From Perkinsus marinus ATCC 50983 (lineage: Eukaryota; Perkinsozoa; Perkinsida; Perkinsidae): a stretch of 59,816 bases of DNA. Shown in pieces: positions 10,822-23,002 of the stretch. The DNA lies in contig NW_003211193.1 in assembly GCF_000006405.1 (NCBI RefSeq), forward strand, positions 189,328 through 249,143. The letters run 5' to 3'. The notes under the pieces are model-generated. The model did not search any database, was not told the origin of the DNA, and saw only the letters and a list, made by a program, of their open reading frames with translations. Both the position numbers and the translations under genes were made by a program. The number at the start of each line of letters is the position of its first letter. Positions within the stretch are counted from its first letter, which is position 1.

Positions 10822-11229
10822 ATGAAGGTCGCTTTCACCATCGCTGCTCTGTCCGTTGCCGTCGCCGAGTATTGTCAGGATATTTGTGATGGTTATTCTC
10901 CCTGTGCTGACTCCAAGTATGGCTCCTACTGCAAGGGCAACGGTGTCTGCTTCGGTCTCTACCATAAGGATGATGGTTACTGCTTCCAGCCGACCGAACA
11001 GGGCACCTGTGATGACTACACGTTGGAGCCGGTGGCTTGTCCCGAGCCCACACCCACCTGTCAGGACGTCTGCAATGATATGTCTCAGTGCCGCGATTCC
11101 AAGTGGGGATCGTATTGCAAGACTTGGCAGAATCCGGCGGTTTGTTTCGGTATCATCAAGAAGGATGATGGTTCTCTTTGCTTTGCCCCCACTGATAGTG
11201 ACTGCGAAGGTGAACCCTACTATTGTTAG
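10822..11229 (+). CDS. Secreted two-domain Cys-rich protein, copy 2
   Basis: Same 135-aa protein as copy 1, with one visible replacement: PTEQGTC instead of PTEQDTC (residues 58-63). The first ATG lies 24 nt after AG/TTGAC. It has a type I upstream and a type b downstream module, so its surroundings differ from copy 1 although the coding sequences are almost identical. Confidence 0.85.
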   Translation: MKVAFTIAALSVAVAEYCQDICDGYSPCADSKYGSYCKGNGVCFGLYHKDDGYCFQPTEQGTCDDYTLEPVACPEPTPTCQDVCNDMSQCRDSKWGSYCKTWQNPAVCFGIIKKDDGSLCFAPTDSDCEGEPYYC

Positions 11230-13367
11230 CTTAGTTTAGGTATTCCTCAGCATGACTATGTTGGTCGAATGTTCTTTCGGGTAGTTGCGCAATCAATCTA
11301 GATGAGTTCTCTAATAATTTTTTGTTGTGTTTCATACGAGCTGTGAACGGATTAATCAATCGAGTGGAGGAGATAATATACACCCAATTGCTCGAAAATT
11401 CTTAGTCTAGGGCGACTGTACTCAACTACTAAAGATTATGCTGAACGGAAATGACAAGTTGTGTATTCTGCTGAGGGTAAGTATTTGTTACAATGCCGAA
11501 TGCACAGAGATATAACATGTGACAGCAGATATCACCAATATGGCTCACTTGAATATGTATACATCCTGCACTGCTAATTCGGATTCAAGATTTCGATATG
11601 AGTGTAGAGAAATGAGACCAGGTTTATGTCACTCAGTATGCGTCAAAAGCCACTCAGAAGCTCGATTCATATCGACTGCTTTGATCTTAGTGCGGCAAAA
11701 CCTCTGTTACCCAAGAATGGCGACTTGCTATTCACGATGCTGCGAGTGACCATGTGCATACTTTCCGATTATCCGAATACGATACAACATGGCGAAGTTG
11801 CTGGAGTTAGGATGTCAGGATAAGACTAGAACCCGAATCCACACCCTCACATTCAGCTCCCCGTGGCTGGCAGCCACTGGCTGCGATCCACACCAGGTAA
11901 ACAGAAGCCGACTAAAAGAGCCTTTTAGCATCAAGCTCAAGGTATGATGCGATTGCATTATGGTAACTCCTCCGCTGTGGCCGATCAGGCCGCACTGAAA
12001 CTCGTCGGATCGTTTGGTGTTCTAGTCAGCATAAACCTTCTTCAAGTTAATGGCTGCGTTTAGGTTTTGACTGAGACCGCTTCGAGTCGGACGTAGGAAT
12101 GGAAAAGTTTGTGGACATCAGGTGTTGCTGTAGTGGACTCCGGCCTGATGACTTTGTAGGTCTCTGTTGGCAATCGAGACGGGCTACGACATGTGTCCCA
12201 GCGTCCGTAGCTCGACGCGCTGAGACCTAGAGGAAGTGGTGTAGCCTACACCATGTAGGTCCTCCTCAGCACTTTTCGTGCCTTAAGGAGTCACGGATGC
12301 GGCCGGGCAGTGGTAACTGGGAAAAAGCTGGACGATGCGTGAGTTGATGAGATTCCTGAGTCACCCGAGTGACATTCGGTGCGATAACTTCCATAAGGTA
12401 CACAACTGAAAGCCTCTATCTGGTTCAGAAAGGCCTCCGCCATATCTAGGCTCACATGGACATTGACAAAGCGTTTGGGGTAAATCAGTCACAGACTCCC
12501 AAAAGTTAACTCCCTTGTGATCAGGTCTCGGTCGTCAGGTCCGACCATGCCTGATCTCTTTACACGCTCCTGTTTACGGTATATGAGTCTTACTCTCCAT
12601 TTGGTAACTCTTCTGCTTCAGGTTGGCATCGATCCCGTCACTGAAAAGGTTGAAGGACATTTCTAAGGTCGCACATGGCTGATTCTTCTGCCGGACTTTC
12701 TTCATGATTTTGAGGAGAACGTTCCAAGTTTATCTGATCAGTTCTTGTTTGTCAGTGTCACTGATTCAGTGATGATGTATGAGGAGACTGCGATATTTTC
12801 AGCTACGACTCCGATTCATTCGAGATCAATAGGCAGTCAAATTACATTGATGCTTCTGTGGCTTTGCTTAGTTCCGGCAGTGGATGGTCTTCGAGTTAGC
12901 ATGCTTATGATGGTAAAACCAGCTAAGTCTCGAACCCTCCCCGAAGATCGAGTCACAAAGTGACCATATGTTGTGCAACGGGATATGGCTCACACAACAC
13001 ACAATGAGGCTGAGTGAGTCATTCACTGGAAGGTTCAGGATCATAAACTGATTGGTTGCCCTTCATTGAATTGATTACCCTTCCCGTCCCGTTCGAGTGT
13101 GTCTGAATCTGCTTTCAGCCTTACTGATAATCATTGGCTGTAAGCAGCTCTTCAGTCATAGCCGATTAGTTGCTGTCGCTGTTCGGATCTGACATCGTTC
13201 ACAAGGTCTAACCTTTGTTCATCTCACCTCTAGACCTGAGCAGCTCGGCACCGGTGATGTGTTTTCTACCATTGGCACTCGACGTCGCGTTACTGACCTA
13301 AGTAGTCTAACCAAAGCTGATATGTTATTGTAGTTAATCAAATAGGGTGAGAATGGGGCACGGTTTT
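11230..13367. other. Type b downstream module (gene 2), non-coding
   Basis: About 2.1 kb, repeated at 20641-22310 behind gene 5. Relative to that copy, 12888-13367 is extra (about 480 bp). It contains a 7-1-7 palindrome at 12238-12252 (GGTGTAG C CTACACC). Scattered short frames (for example 12745-12963) are not preserved between the two copies, so nothing is called as a gene. Confidence 0.5.
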
Positions 13368-14183
13368 AATGTCTAGCTGTTGGTGTATCATTTCGTTCAG
13401 TTGAGGTTTCGTTAGAGACTAAGCTCAAGCAAGTGTACGAATTGGTATTGTATGAGGTGGCTCCACACATGAAGCAGTCTCGTCATCTCCTTTTTTTAAG
13501 TTTTTGTTCCAAATTGGTTGAGCGACACATGTTAGGAAAATAGGCTCCTATTTGTTGACTCAGTTAGTGTGACCAAACATGATCTATGACCCCAGGACCC
13601 AAGATAAGGTCCTGAGAGGAATCGGGCTCCGGTTCCCTGTGTTGGGTCGCCTCCCACACTGTGGACCCTCAGTGTGGCGCTCTCATTTCCAATCAACTGT
13701 TCAGCCGATGACCAGATGTCGTCCCAAGTGATGGTACAAGTCTCGAGTAACGTCTTTCCCAACAGAGAATTTTCTCCGAGTGATACACCGCGCACGCAAC
13801 AGAAAAATTGCGCAGATTTTCTGCCGCGCGCTGCTGTATAATATAGCCGTTTCGGCGGACGGAGATGTCGCATTTTTGATCATCGAAACTGCCGCGGCGG
13901 ATCGTACTTATGTGCCGTGATCAGCACGACTTCTTGCATGTGGCTTCCTAGCCCTGGTAGGCCTATCTTAGCCGGTTCCCTTATGAGGAGTCCGACTGAT
14001 CTAGGAAGCTCTTTGAGGAGGTTGCCTTGCATGTGGTGTCTCAAGGAGGTAGTTCGACACAGGTGTTTCAACGGAAGCCACAGAGCGTGCTTTAGACTAC
14101 ACTAATACCAATTATGCTAATGTTCGTTCAGCCTGAGCAACGATCGTTTGCTTTGTTAGTTGACTCTAATTTTTGTCTTCACC
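13368..14183 (+). promoter_or_regulatory. Type III upstream module of gene 3
   Basis: Repeated before gene 6 (22300-23002), where about 160 bp (counterpart of roughly 13878-14005) are deleted. It ends CTTTGTTAG/TTGAC 24 nt before the ATG. It is a diverged relative of the type I module, sharing 'ccgcgcgctgctgta' and 'aggagtccgactgat'-like stretches. Confidence 0.45.
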
Positions 14184-14591
14184 ATGAAGGTCGCTTTCAC
14201 CATCGCTGCTTTGTCCGTTGCCGTCGCCGAGTATTGTCAGGATATTTGTGATGGTTATTCTCCCTGTGCTGACTCCAAGTATGGCTCCTACTGCAAGGGC
14301 AACGGTGTCTGCTTCGGTCTCTACCATAAGGATGATGGTTACTGCTTCCAGCCGACCGAACAGGACACCTGTGATGACTACACGTTGGAGCCGGTGGCTT
14401 GTCCCGAGCCCACACCCACCTGTCAGGACGTCTGCAATGATATGTCTCAGTGCCGCGATTCCAAGTGGGGATCGTATTGCAAGACTTGGCAGAATCCGGC
14501 GGTTTGTTTCGGTATCATCAAGAAGGATGATGGTTCTCTTTGCTTTGCCCCCACTGATAGTGACTGCGAGGGTGAACCCTACTATTGTTAG
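14184..14591 (+). CDS. Secreted two-domain Cys-rich protein, copy 3
   Basis: 135 aa with the consensus sequence (D at PTEQDTC, P at PEPTPT). It has a type III upstream and a type a downstream module. Even synonymous positions match the other copies almost completely, although its upstream module differs clearly from those of genes 1 and 2. Confidence 0.85.
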   Translation: MKVAFTIAALSVAVAEYCQDICDGYSPCADSKYGSYCKGNGVCFGLYHKDDGYCFQPTEQDTCDDYTLEPVACPEPTPTCQDVCNDMSQCRDSKWGSYCKTWQNPAVCFGIIKKDDGSLCFAPTDSDCEGEPYYC

Positions 14592-15785
14592 CCTAGTTTA
14601 GGTATTCCTTAGCATCAACTATGTTGGTCGAATGTTCTTTTCTTAGTAGTCGTGTAATCAATCTAGGTAAGTGGTACAATCTAGATGAGTTCTCTAATCA
14701 TTAGAATTTCGTTGTGTTTTATCTAAGATGTGAGTGGATTGGTCAATCAGCTCGAGGAGTGAATGGACTTACCCAGCTTTGTGAAGGTATATACTCTCAA
14801 TTAAGTGGACATTTGATAGTCGACAGCCGTAACTCGAACTTCGCACCGATATAATACACTTGAGTGAGTATATATCCTGGGCTGCTACTAAGTCGAACCC
14901 AAGATTACGATATGAGCGGAGAAATATGCTCAGCTTCCTGAATGCTGCATTCGTGTCATCTTCTCAGAATGTCGGTGACGGTTTATTGTCGGTGACTTTT
15001 GATTCAATAGTCACCGACAAGAAATCAAAGTCAGACTGAGAGCATCAATTGTGGATTTACATTATGCGAGATTCGAACTACGAATCATTTATGCATCATC
15101 TCGGGAACCGAATGATTCATTGATGTCCTCCATTTTCCGAGTTCAAGTTTTGGACAAGTGACTTTCCCGAGCTCAGATTAAAATTGCGCATCAAATTTCA
15201 TTGAAAAAACCAGTTTCTTCTCAAGATAGGGAATTCAGTTTCCCATGTCCAAGTGACTTGAGTTTTCTATCCTGCTTGGAGCCATGGGGCTTCCAATCCA
15301 GAAGACACAATATAAAAGCTCGGAAGTTTGAAGTTTGAAAAATATCAAGAAAGTTATCAGAAAATAACCATCATGTGAAATAATCCAGCAAAATACAACG
15401 CAGCAAAAAAAGGTAGCAGAATAGTGGCACTAGGTGAAAAGCAACTTCGAACTTGTTACTCTCTATATTTGATTGCTAAAGTGAATACGAGTCATTGCTG
15501 AAATGTGAATATGACTAGCACTTTATAATGTAGGAGGCGGCATATACGCAGGAGCAAATAAGTGAAACTGTCAGGAATTTTAGCAATTGGTAAGTCGACA
15601 ATATTAGAAAAAAAGTGACTCGCTTCAAGTGAGTGGCGAGTTGTGTTACACAGCTCCCAACCAACTCAGTTGGTCCAACTGTCCAGCCTTTCGGAATGAG
15701 GGCGCGTGTCTGTTATACCGCTCACTCCGATAAGGTCTCCGCTTCGAGTGACATAGCGCGCACACCGAAAAGATATGGCATAGAT
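14592..15785. other. Type a downstream plus type I upstream modules between genes 3 and 4
   Basis: Uninterrupted version of the spacer that carries E1 and E2 between genes 1 and 2, and so the reference for their empty sites. No preserved coding frame. Confidence 0.55.
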
Positions 15786-18400
15786 CGGTGTAATACAATC
15801 CGGCAATCGCAACTTTTTGCTAATATTGCGGATTTGCCAAATGCTATAATTTCTGACAGTCTCACTTTTTTGCTCATTTGTATGTGCTGCTTTCTCAGTT
15901 ACAAAGTAGCAACCACATTTACAACCTAGCAATTCCTGGTATAGGTTTTAGTAACCAAATGTTGAAAGTAGCAAATCGAAAAGTGTCTTCCAGCAAGTCG
16001 CTCTTTTTTGCTCTTTTTTTGCTGCATTGTATATTTCCCCGGAATGCTTTACACGCTGGCACTTTTGCCCAAGTGTGCTTCGCCCGCACGTTTTCGTTAT
16101 TTTGGCAAGTTGTGCTCATTTGCTGTTTGATATGTTTTGCGTTGTAATTATGTAGTCTGTCACCTTTTAAGGTTTGCTATTGTGTGATGTTCCTGCATGA
16201 AATATACAAATTGGCAGTTGCCGGTATGTGACAACGCTGCGCTACTTTTATGTTTCGGCTATTTGCTCTCTTGTAACTTACGCCCTGCGGGAATATATAC
16301 TAGCGTTTTGCTCATTCGCTCAAACTCCGTCTCTGTTAGCGTTATTAGCAAACTTGCCCTTTTGCATTATTCGTACAAGTAATATACAATCGAGCAAACA
16401 TAGTTATGGGATAGCATTTCTCGTTCGATTACGGTATTGCGCCTCATATCCATTTTGGTGCATGTTCATGCCCTGTGCACTTACTAAGTATCTATCAAAG
16501 GTGTCACACCTCGTGTCTCACTTCAAGTGAGTCACTTAGTTTCGGGTCAAAGCGTGATACTATAAGAGTGCTATCACGGACCGTGAATTTCACGGTGATA
16601 GCACTCTAGTTAGATATATCATTCACTCCGAAGACAGCGCGAGTTATGATCAATGCTGAATACCCAACACATGATTGCTCTTGCACGTCGCGATTGAATC
16701 AGATGAGATCACAGTTAAATTGAGTCCCTATCTTCCAGTATCCTCTCTTTTTGCATCGTATCAGTTGTGTCTCATGGTTCACTACGATTGTACGTATTGA
16801 CGACTCAACAATACCCACAAGTTAAACCCTCAAGTAGGCATTAGGTAAGTATTACGGGAAACTTTGACATTCTGCACGAGAAACATTCGCTCATGGACAG
16901 TGGCACTCATCGGAGCGTCTTCGTGGAGCTATTGTTATGGACTTTGCAGAGGTGTCGAAGGATTGTACAGGGGAAACGCAACACGGCCTAAATTACTGAT
17001 TATGAACTCTACAGGCCCCCGCACACAATATTCACTCCCGGGCACCACTAGAGTTACTGTAAGGGGTCGCATGAGAAGCATATTGAGAAACGTCCAAATT
17101 ATCTCTACCAATCACCGAGACAGCTACTTGTAGCAGCTACAACAGCTGAGCACCACTCCGAGGTGCCTACCTTACTGCGAGTGCGTACATGGTCGCTAGT
17201 CTCCAGTGACGGGAGAAACTACTTCGATTCCTCACGCTCGTCGTCTTTCGACCGCTTCTGCTGCAATTCTTTTGCCGCGTGGCTCTCATACTCCTCCACC
17301 AATGAAATAGCATTGTTGTTAGGCGAGTACTTTCGCACTATCTCCTCACATCTGGTACCTCGGAAGAACTTCTTCAGCGCCGGGTAGATGCGGAGTGCTA
17401 ACTTGGCATTGCTAAGCCAGCCTGCCTCTTTCCTCGATAATTTCGATGTTCGCGAGGGGCATCTTTCTGCAATGACCAGTATTTGCTCAGAGTACGGAAG
17501 AGCATATTGGTTCGCATGCAATAGGCCACGTAGGGATCAGGATGCGAGTATGAAAGCCACAACATCTCGCATGGGCACCACTGGGGTGCCTGCAATACAG
17601 CACTGCACTGCAGATGAGTGATCGGTGTTGATCCAAATAAGTGATCTCGGATCACTCAGTACGAGTGGTTCCGCCCAATACGAACTACCATGTAAACACA
17701 AATCCTCTACTTGCAAACATAATACAGAGCATAGCAAAAGTTTTAATCGACAATCCCAATACCACCAGTATTTCCCCCATTACTACTTCGACACTACTTT
17801 CGAGTTCCCTCTTTGAGCTTTCTGAGTTGCTCGAGAATCTCTTATCTATATCGACAAACCAAAGAACTTTGCAGAAAAGTCACCACTCAGAGACTTCGAA
17901 ACTATAATGCAATGCTTAACACAATCACCAACAAACCACCAAGGTTAGAATCTCGCGTGCGAAATTTCAATTCCTTCTTCCGATTGTAGAACAGCAAAAA
18001 TTTGCTCCATTGCGGGTTGCCCATTCGTAAAGCGGCGAATTGCTCCTCTGAAAAGTAGCAATTTGCTCAATAGTAGAAAAAGCAATTTATTGGTTTGCCC
18101 CTTTTTTGAGCAAAATTGCTCAATTTTGTTACATAGTAGCACTTCACATAGCGGCAACTTTTATACATTGTAGCAATTTTCTGAAATATGAACAAGCAAA
18201 CGATATTCATTCGAGCAGCTTCTGTTATGCAAAACGGCAAATTTGCGTATTTGTAAAGTGAATTTTGCTACTTTGCTCTTCTGTATATCAGCCATAGCGT
18301 TCTTACACACTAGCACAACAGCAAAAGCCGCAGGGAATATACATTTCAGCTAATTGGCACTTTTTTGCTATTTGCTCCTTTGCTATTTTGTAAATGAGCC
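15786..18400 (-). mobile_element. Element E3, full-length inverted copy (2615 bp)
   Basis: Inserted into the type I module of gene 4. The target duplication GCATAGAT lies at 15778-15785 and 18401-18408; the undisturbed site is at 24590-24605 before gene 7. Ends, read on the plus strand, are CGGTGTAATACAATCC and TTTTGTAAATGAGCC. Its internal frame is the longest of the three copies (17219-17521 minus, 100 codons, starting at TTG), ending KRSKDDEREESK. It carries an extra 43-bp palindromic segment at 16565-16607. Confidence 0.8.
17219..17521 (-). CDS. Conserved frame inside element E3 (uncertain)
   Basis: An open frame without ATG whose last ~85 codons are also open in E1 (to 5922) and E2 (to 8661). 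Differences between copies are few and conservative: ALN/ALK, FFQG/FFRG, LLVEDY/SLVEEY, KRSKEDE/KRSKDDE. The peptide is basic and helical-looking with a charged tail, DEREESK. It may be an exon remnant of a captured gene or of the parent transposon. No family is recognised. Confidence 0.2.
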   Translation of the reverse strand: MHANQYALPYSEQILVIAERCPSRTSKLSRKEAGWLSNAKLALRIYPALKKFFRGTRCEEIVRKYSPNNNAISLVEEYESHAAKELQQKRSKDDEREESK

Positions 18401-18771
18401 GCATAGATCTTCCACCGCGCGCTGCTGTACAATATAACCGTTTCGGCAAACGAAAGTCACTCCAATGTTCATTGTAACGGCTGCCGCTGGATATGACTCC
18501 GAGCCGTGTCCAACATGGATTCTTGCGCATGGCTCCCTAGCTATCGGGTCAATATTTGTGTGTTGTCCTTACTGGGAGTCCGACTCATCCGGGAAGCTCC
18601 ATGCACAGGGTGCTTACCAGGCGGTACTCCAAGGAAGTACCTCAATCCAGGTGTTCCAGCTGAAGCGATAGAGCATTCCTGACACTTGAATTATACATAT
18701 TCTGCTAACATTATTTTTGTCCAAGTGACATTCAGTTCCCCCTTTAGTTGACTCTAATTTTTGTCTTCCCC
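18401..18771 (+). promoter_or_regulatory. Type I upstream module of gene 4 (proximal part)
   Basis: Same as the region before genes 2 and 7. It ends CCCTTTAG/TTGAC 24 nt before the ATG. Confidence 0.45.
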
Positions 18772-19179
18772 ATGAAGGTCGCTTTCACCATCGCTGCTTT
18801 GTCCGTGGCCGTCGCCGAGTATTGTCAGGATATTTGTGATGGTTATTCTCCCTGTGCTGACTCCAAGTATGGCTCCTACTGCAAGGGCAACGGTGTCTGC
18901 TTCGGTCTCTACCATAAGGATGATGGTTACTGCTTCCAGCCGACCGAACAGGACACCTGTGATGACTACACGTTGGAGCCGGTGGCTTGTCCCGAGCCCA
19001 CACACACCTGTCAGGACGTCTGCAATGATATGTCTCAGTGCCGCGATTCCAAGTGGGGATCGTATTGCAAGACTTGGCAGAATCCGGCGGTTTGTTTCGG
19101 TATCATCAAGAAGGATGATGGTTCTCTTTGCTTTGCCCCCACTGATAGTGACTGCGAAGGTGAACCCTACTATTGTTAG
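18772..19179 (+). CDS. Secreted two-domain Cys-rich protein, copy 4
   Basis: 135 aa. It differs from consensus by PEPTHT instead of PEPTPT in the linker between repeats (around residue 78). Copy 7 has the same change and the same flanks, so genes 4 and 7 are products of one block duplication. Confidence 0.85.
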   Translation: MKVAFTIAALSVAVAEYCQDICDGYSPCADSKYGSYCKGNGVCFGLYHKDDGYCFQPTEQDTCDDYTLEPVACPEPTHTCQDVCNDMSQCRDSKWGSYCKTWQNPAVCFGIIKKDDGSLCFAPTDSDCEGEPYYC

Positions 19180-19572
19180 CCTAGTTTAGGTATTCCTTAG
19201 CATCAACTATGTTGGTCGAATGTTCTTTTGGGTAGTTGTGCAATCAATCTAGATGAGTGTTACAACCTCCATTATTCTGTTGTGTTATATATAATGAAAG
19301 AATTAGGGTTGCCCATCGGAGGGCGAAATAAGTACATCGTGAGACACTGAGTTGTTCGTATCCCTTCGTATAACTCGCACTGTTACTTATGTAACTTGTT
19401 ATTGAGTTATTTTGATCACTATTGACTGACACAAACTTCGATAGTATTTTTCTCACCATGTACCATGTTGAGCAGGTAGTCAGGGAAAAGAAAAAGAGGC
19501 AAATCGTGTACGGAAGATTTGCCTGTACTTGAGCTAGTTCCATACATTGCGGGGCAGACGAGTTGGGGATGA
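19180..19572. other. Type c downstream module of gene 4, cut by a gap
   Basis: Shared with 25369-25752 behind gene 7. Short ORFs only. It runs into 100 N. Confidence 0.55.
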
Positions 19573-19672
19573 NNNNNNNNNNNNNNNNNNNNNNNNNNNN
19601 NNNNNNNNNNNNNNNNNNNNNNNNNNNNNNNNNNNNNNNNNNNNNNNNNNNNNNNNNNNNNNNNNNNNNNNN
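19573..19672. other. Assembly gap (100 N)
   Basis: Exactly 100 undetermined bases, the usual placeholder for a gap of unknown size. The sequence jumps from the gene 4 downstream module to the gene 5 upstream module, so the repeat array was probably hard to assemble here. Confidence 0.95.
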
Positions 19673-20232
19673 ATTGATGAAGGCGTTACCGAATATCTCG
19701 ATCCCGAAGCCTACTGGGCGATACATCTTCCCGTTCCACGAGAATCCAGTTTTCGACACGCTAGATCGGATGCGTTCTACGCTCGAATCACAAATTTAGC
19801 CTTGGTCAACGTAAACTAGGGATCGAGAAGAGCCTGACGCATAGGCTCTTCTTGGTTCTTCTCATTCTCCCCTTCATTCGCTTTATTTAATTCGGTTCAG
19901 GCCCCGAGCTGAAAATCATGCAATGGCTTGAAAAAATTAGAACGATCCTGTGCAATTGGGTTATGCTGAATATGGCTCCTTGCGTATGGCTCGCTAGCGC
20001 TCGTTCTTCGAGCTAAGTGAACCTCGGAGAGGTGGTGTAATAATCGTCTCGTGTTGGTCTCTCAGCATTAGGTGTCTCAGGAAGGTAACTCAGTTTGGGT
20101 TATTCACTAAGTACTGTGGAATGTCCTTGACGAGTTAAATTGTAGTCCCAAACGTTAATATAGTCTTAATATAGTTCTGTTCACCACGGTACCTAATTCT
20201 TTCTCCAGTTGACTTGCATTTTCTTCTTCCCC
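19673..20232 (+). promoter_or_regulatory. Type II upstream module of gene 5
   Basis: Counterpart of 3613-4172 before gene 1, ending TTCTCCAG/TTGAC 24 nt before the ATG. Confidence 0.45.
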
Positions 20233-20640
20233 ATGAAGGTCGCTTTCACCATCGCTGCTTTGTCCGTGGCCGTCGCCGAGTATTGTCAGGATATTTGTGA
20301 TGGTTATTCTCCCTGTGCTGACTCCAAGTATGGCTCCTACTGCAAGGGCAACGGTGTCTGCTTCGGCCTCTACCATAAGGATGATGGTTACTGCTTCCAG
20401 CCGACCGAACAAGACACCTGTGATGACTACACGTTGGAGCCGGTGGCTTGTCCCGAACCCACACCCACCTGTCAGGACGTCTGCAATGATATGTCTCAGT
20501 GCCGCGATTCCAAGTGGGGATCGTATTGCAAGACTTGGCAGAATCCGGCGGTTTGTTTCGGTATCATCAAGAAGGATGATGGTTCTCTTTGCTTTGCCCC
20601 CACTGATAGTGACTGCGAAGGTGAACCCTACTATTGTTAG
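20233..20640 (+). CDS. Secreted two-domain Cys-rich protein, copy 5
   Basis: 135 aa, consensus protein. It combines a type II upstream module (as gene 1) with a type b downstream module (as gene 2), so upstream and downstream modules have been reshuffled around one nearly constant coding sequence. Confidence 0.85.
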   Translation: MKVAFTIAALSVAVAEYCQDICDGYSPCADSKYGSYCKGNGVCFGLYHKDDGYCFQPTEQDTCDDYTLEPVACPEPTPTCQDVCNDMSQCRDSKWGSYCKTWQNPAVCFGIIKKDDGSLCFAPTDSDCEGEPYYC

Positions 20641-23002
20641 CCTAGTTTAGGTATTCCTTAGCATCAACTATGTTGGTCGAATGTTCTTTTCTTAGTAGTC
20701 CTGTAATCAATCTAGATGAGTTCTCTAATCATTTTTTGTTGTGTTTCATACGAGCTGTGAATGGATTAATCAATCGAGTGGAGGAGATAATATACACCCA
20801 ATTTCTCGAAAATTCTTAGTCTAGGGCGACTGTACTCAACTACTAAAGGTTATGCTGAACGGAAATGACAAGTTGTGTATTCTGCTGAAGGTAAGTATTT
20901 GTTACAATGCCGAATGCACAGAGATATAACATGTGACAGCAGATATCACCAATATGGCTCACTTGAATATGTACACATCCTGCGCTGCTAATTCGGACTC
21001 AAGATTCCGATATGAGTGTAGAGAAATGAGAACAGGTTTATGTCACTCAGTGTGCGTCAAAAGCCACTCAGAAGCTCGATTCATATCGACTGCTTTGATC
21101 TTAGTGCGGCAAAACCTCTGTTACCCAAGAATGGCGACTTGCTATTCACGATGCTGCGAGTGACCATGTGCATACTTTCCGATTATCCGAATACGATACA
21201 ACATGGCGAAGTTGCTGGAGTTAGGATGTCAGGATATGACTAGAACCCGAATCCACCCCCTCTTCTCAGCTCCCCGTGGCTGGCAGCCACTGGCTGCGAT
21301 CCACACCAGGTAAACAGAAGCCGACTAAAAGAGCCTTTTAGCATCAAGCTCAAGGTATGATGCGATTGCATTATGGTAACTCCTCCGCTGTGGCCGATCA
21401 GGCCGCACTGAAACTCGTCGGATCGTTTGGTGTTCTAGTCAGTATAAACCTTCTTCAAGTTAATGGCTGCCTTTAGGTTTTGACTGAGACCGCTTTGAGT
21501 CGGACGTAGGAATGGAAAAGTTTGTGGAAATCAGGTGTTGCTGGAGTAGACTCCGGCCTGATGACTTTGTAGGTCTCTGTTGGCAATCGAGACGGGCTAC
21601 GACATGCGTCCCAGCGTCCGTAGCTCGACGCGCTGAGACCTAGAGGAAGTGGTGTAGCCTACACCATGTAGGTCCTCGTCAGCACTTTTCGTGCCTCAAG
21701 GAGTCACGGATGCGGCCGGGCAGTGGTAACTGGAGAAAAGCTGGACGATGCGTGAGTTGATGAGATTCCTGAGTCACTCCGGCTGAGTGACATTCGGTGC
21801 GATAACTTCCATAAGGTACACAACTGAAAGCCTCTATCTGGTTCAGAAAGGCCTCCGCCATATCTAGGCTCACATGGACATTGACAAAGCATTTGGGGTA
21901 AATCAGTCACAGACTCCCAGAAAATAACTCCCTCGTGATCAGGTCTCGGTCGTCAGGTCCGACCATGCCTGATCTCTTTACACGCTCCTGTTTACGGTAT
22001 ATAAGTCTTACTCTCCATTTGGTAACTCTTCTGCTTCAGGTTGGCATCGATCCCGTCACTGAAAAGGTTGAAGGACATTTCTAAGGTCGCACATGGCTGA
22101 TTCTTCTGCCGGACTTTCTTCATGCTTTTGAGGAGAATGTTCCAAGTTTATCTGATCAGTTCTTGTTTGTCAGTGTCACTGATTCAGTGATGATGTATGA
22201 GGAGACTGCGATATTTTCAGCTACGATTCCGATTCATTCGAGATCAATAGGCAGTCAAATTACATTGATGCTTCTGTGGCTTTGCTTATTTCCGGCAGTG
22301 GATGGTCATGTCTAGCTGTTGATGTATCATTTCGTTCAGTTGAGGTTTCGTTAGAGACTAAGCTCAAGCAAGTGTACGAATTGGTATTGTATGAGGTGGC
22401 TCCACACATGAAGCAGTCTCGTCATCTCCTTTTTTTAAGTTTTTGTTCCAAATTGGTTGAACGACACATGTTAGGAAAATAGGCTCCTATTTGTTGACTC
22501 AGTTAGTGTGACCAAACATGATCTATGACCCCAGGACCCAAGATAAGGTCCTGAGAGGAATCGGGCTCCGGTTCCCTGTGTTGGGTCGCCTCCCACACTG
22601 TGGACCCTCAGTGTGGCGCTCTCATTTCCAATCAACTGTTCAGCCGATGACCAGATGTCGTTCCAAGTGATGTTACAAGTCTCGAGTAACGTCTTTCCCA
22701 ACAGAGAATTTTCTCCGAGTGATATACCGCGCACGCAACAGAAAAATTGCGCAGATTTTCTGCCGCGCGCTGCTGTATAATATAGCCGTTTCGGCGGACG
22801 GAGATGTCGCATTTTCGTTCTAGGAAGCTCTTTGAGGAGATTGCCTTGCATGTGGTGTCTCAAGGAGGTAGTTCGACACAGGTGTTTCAACGGAAGCCAC
22901 AGAGCACGCTTTAGACTTCACTAACACCAATTATGCTGATGTTCGTTCAGCCTGAGCAACAATCGTTTGCTTTGTTAGTTGACTCTAATTTTTGTCTTCT
23001 CC
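20641..23002. other. Type b downstream and type III upstream modules between genes 5 and 6
   Basis: Second copy of the 11.2-14.2 kb spacer, shortened by about 480 bp and about 160 bp deletions. The hairpin near 21775 has a longer loop than its counterpart near 12365. No preserved ORF. Confidence 0.5.
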
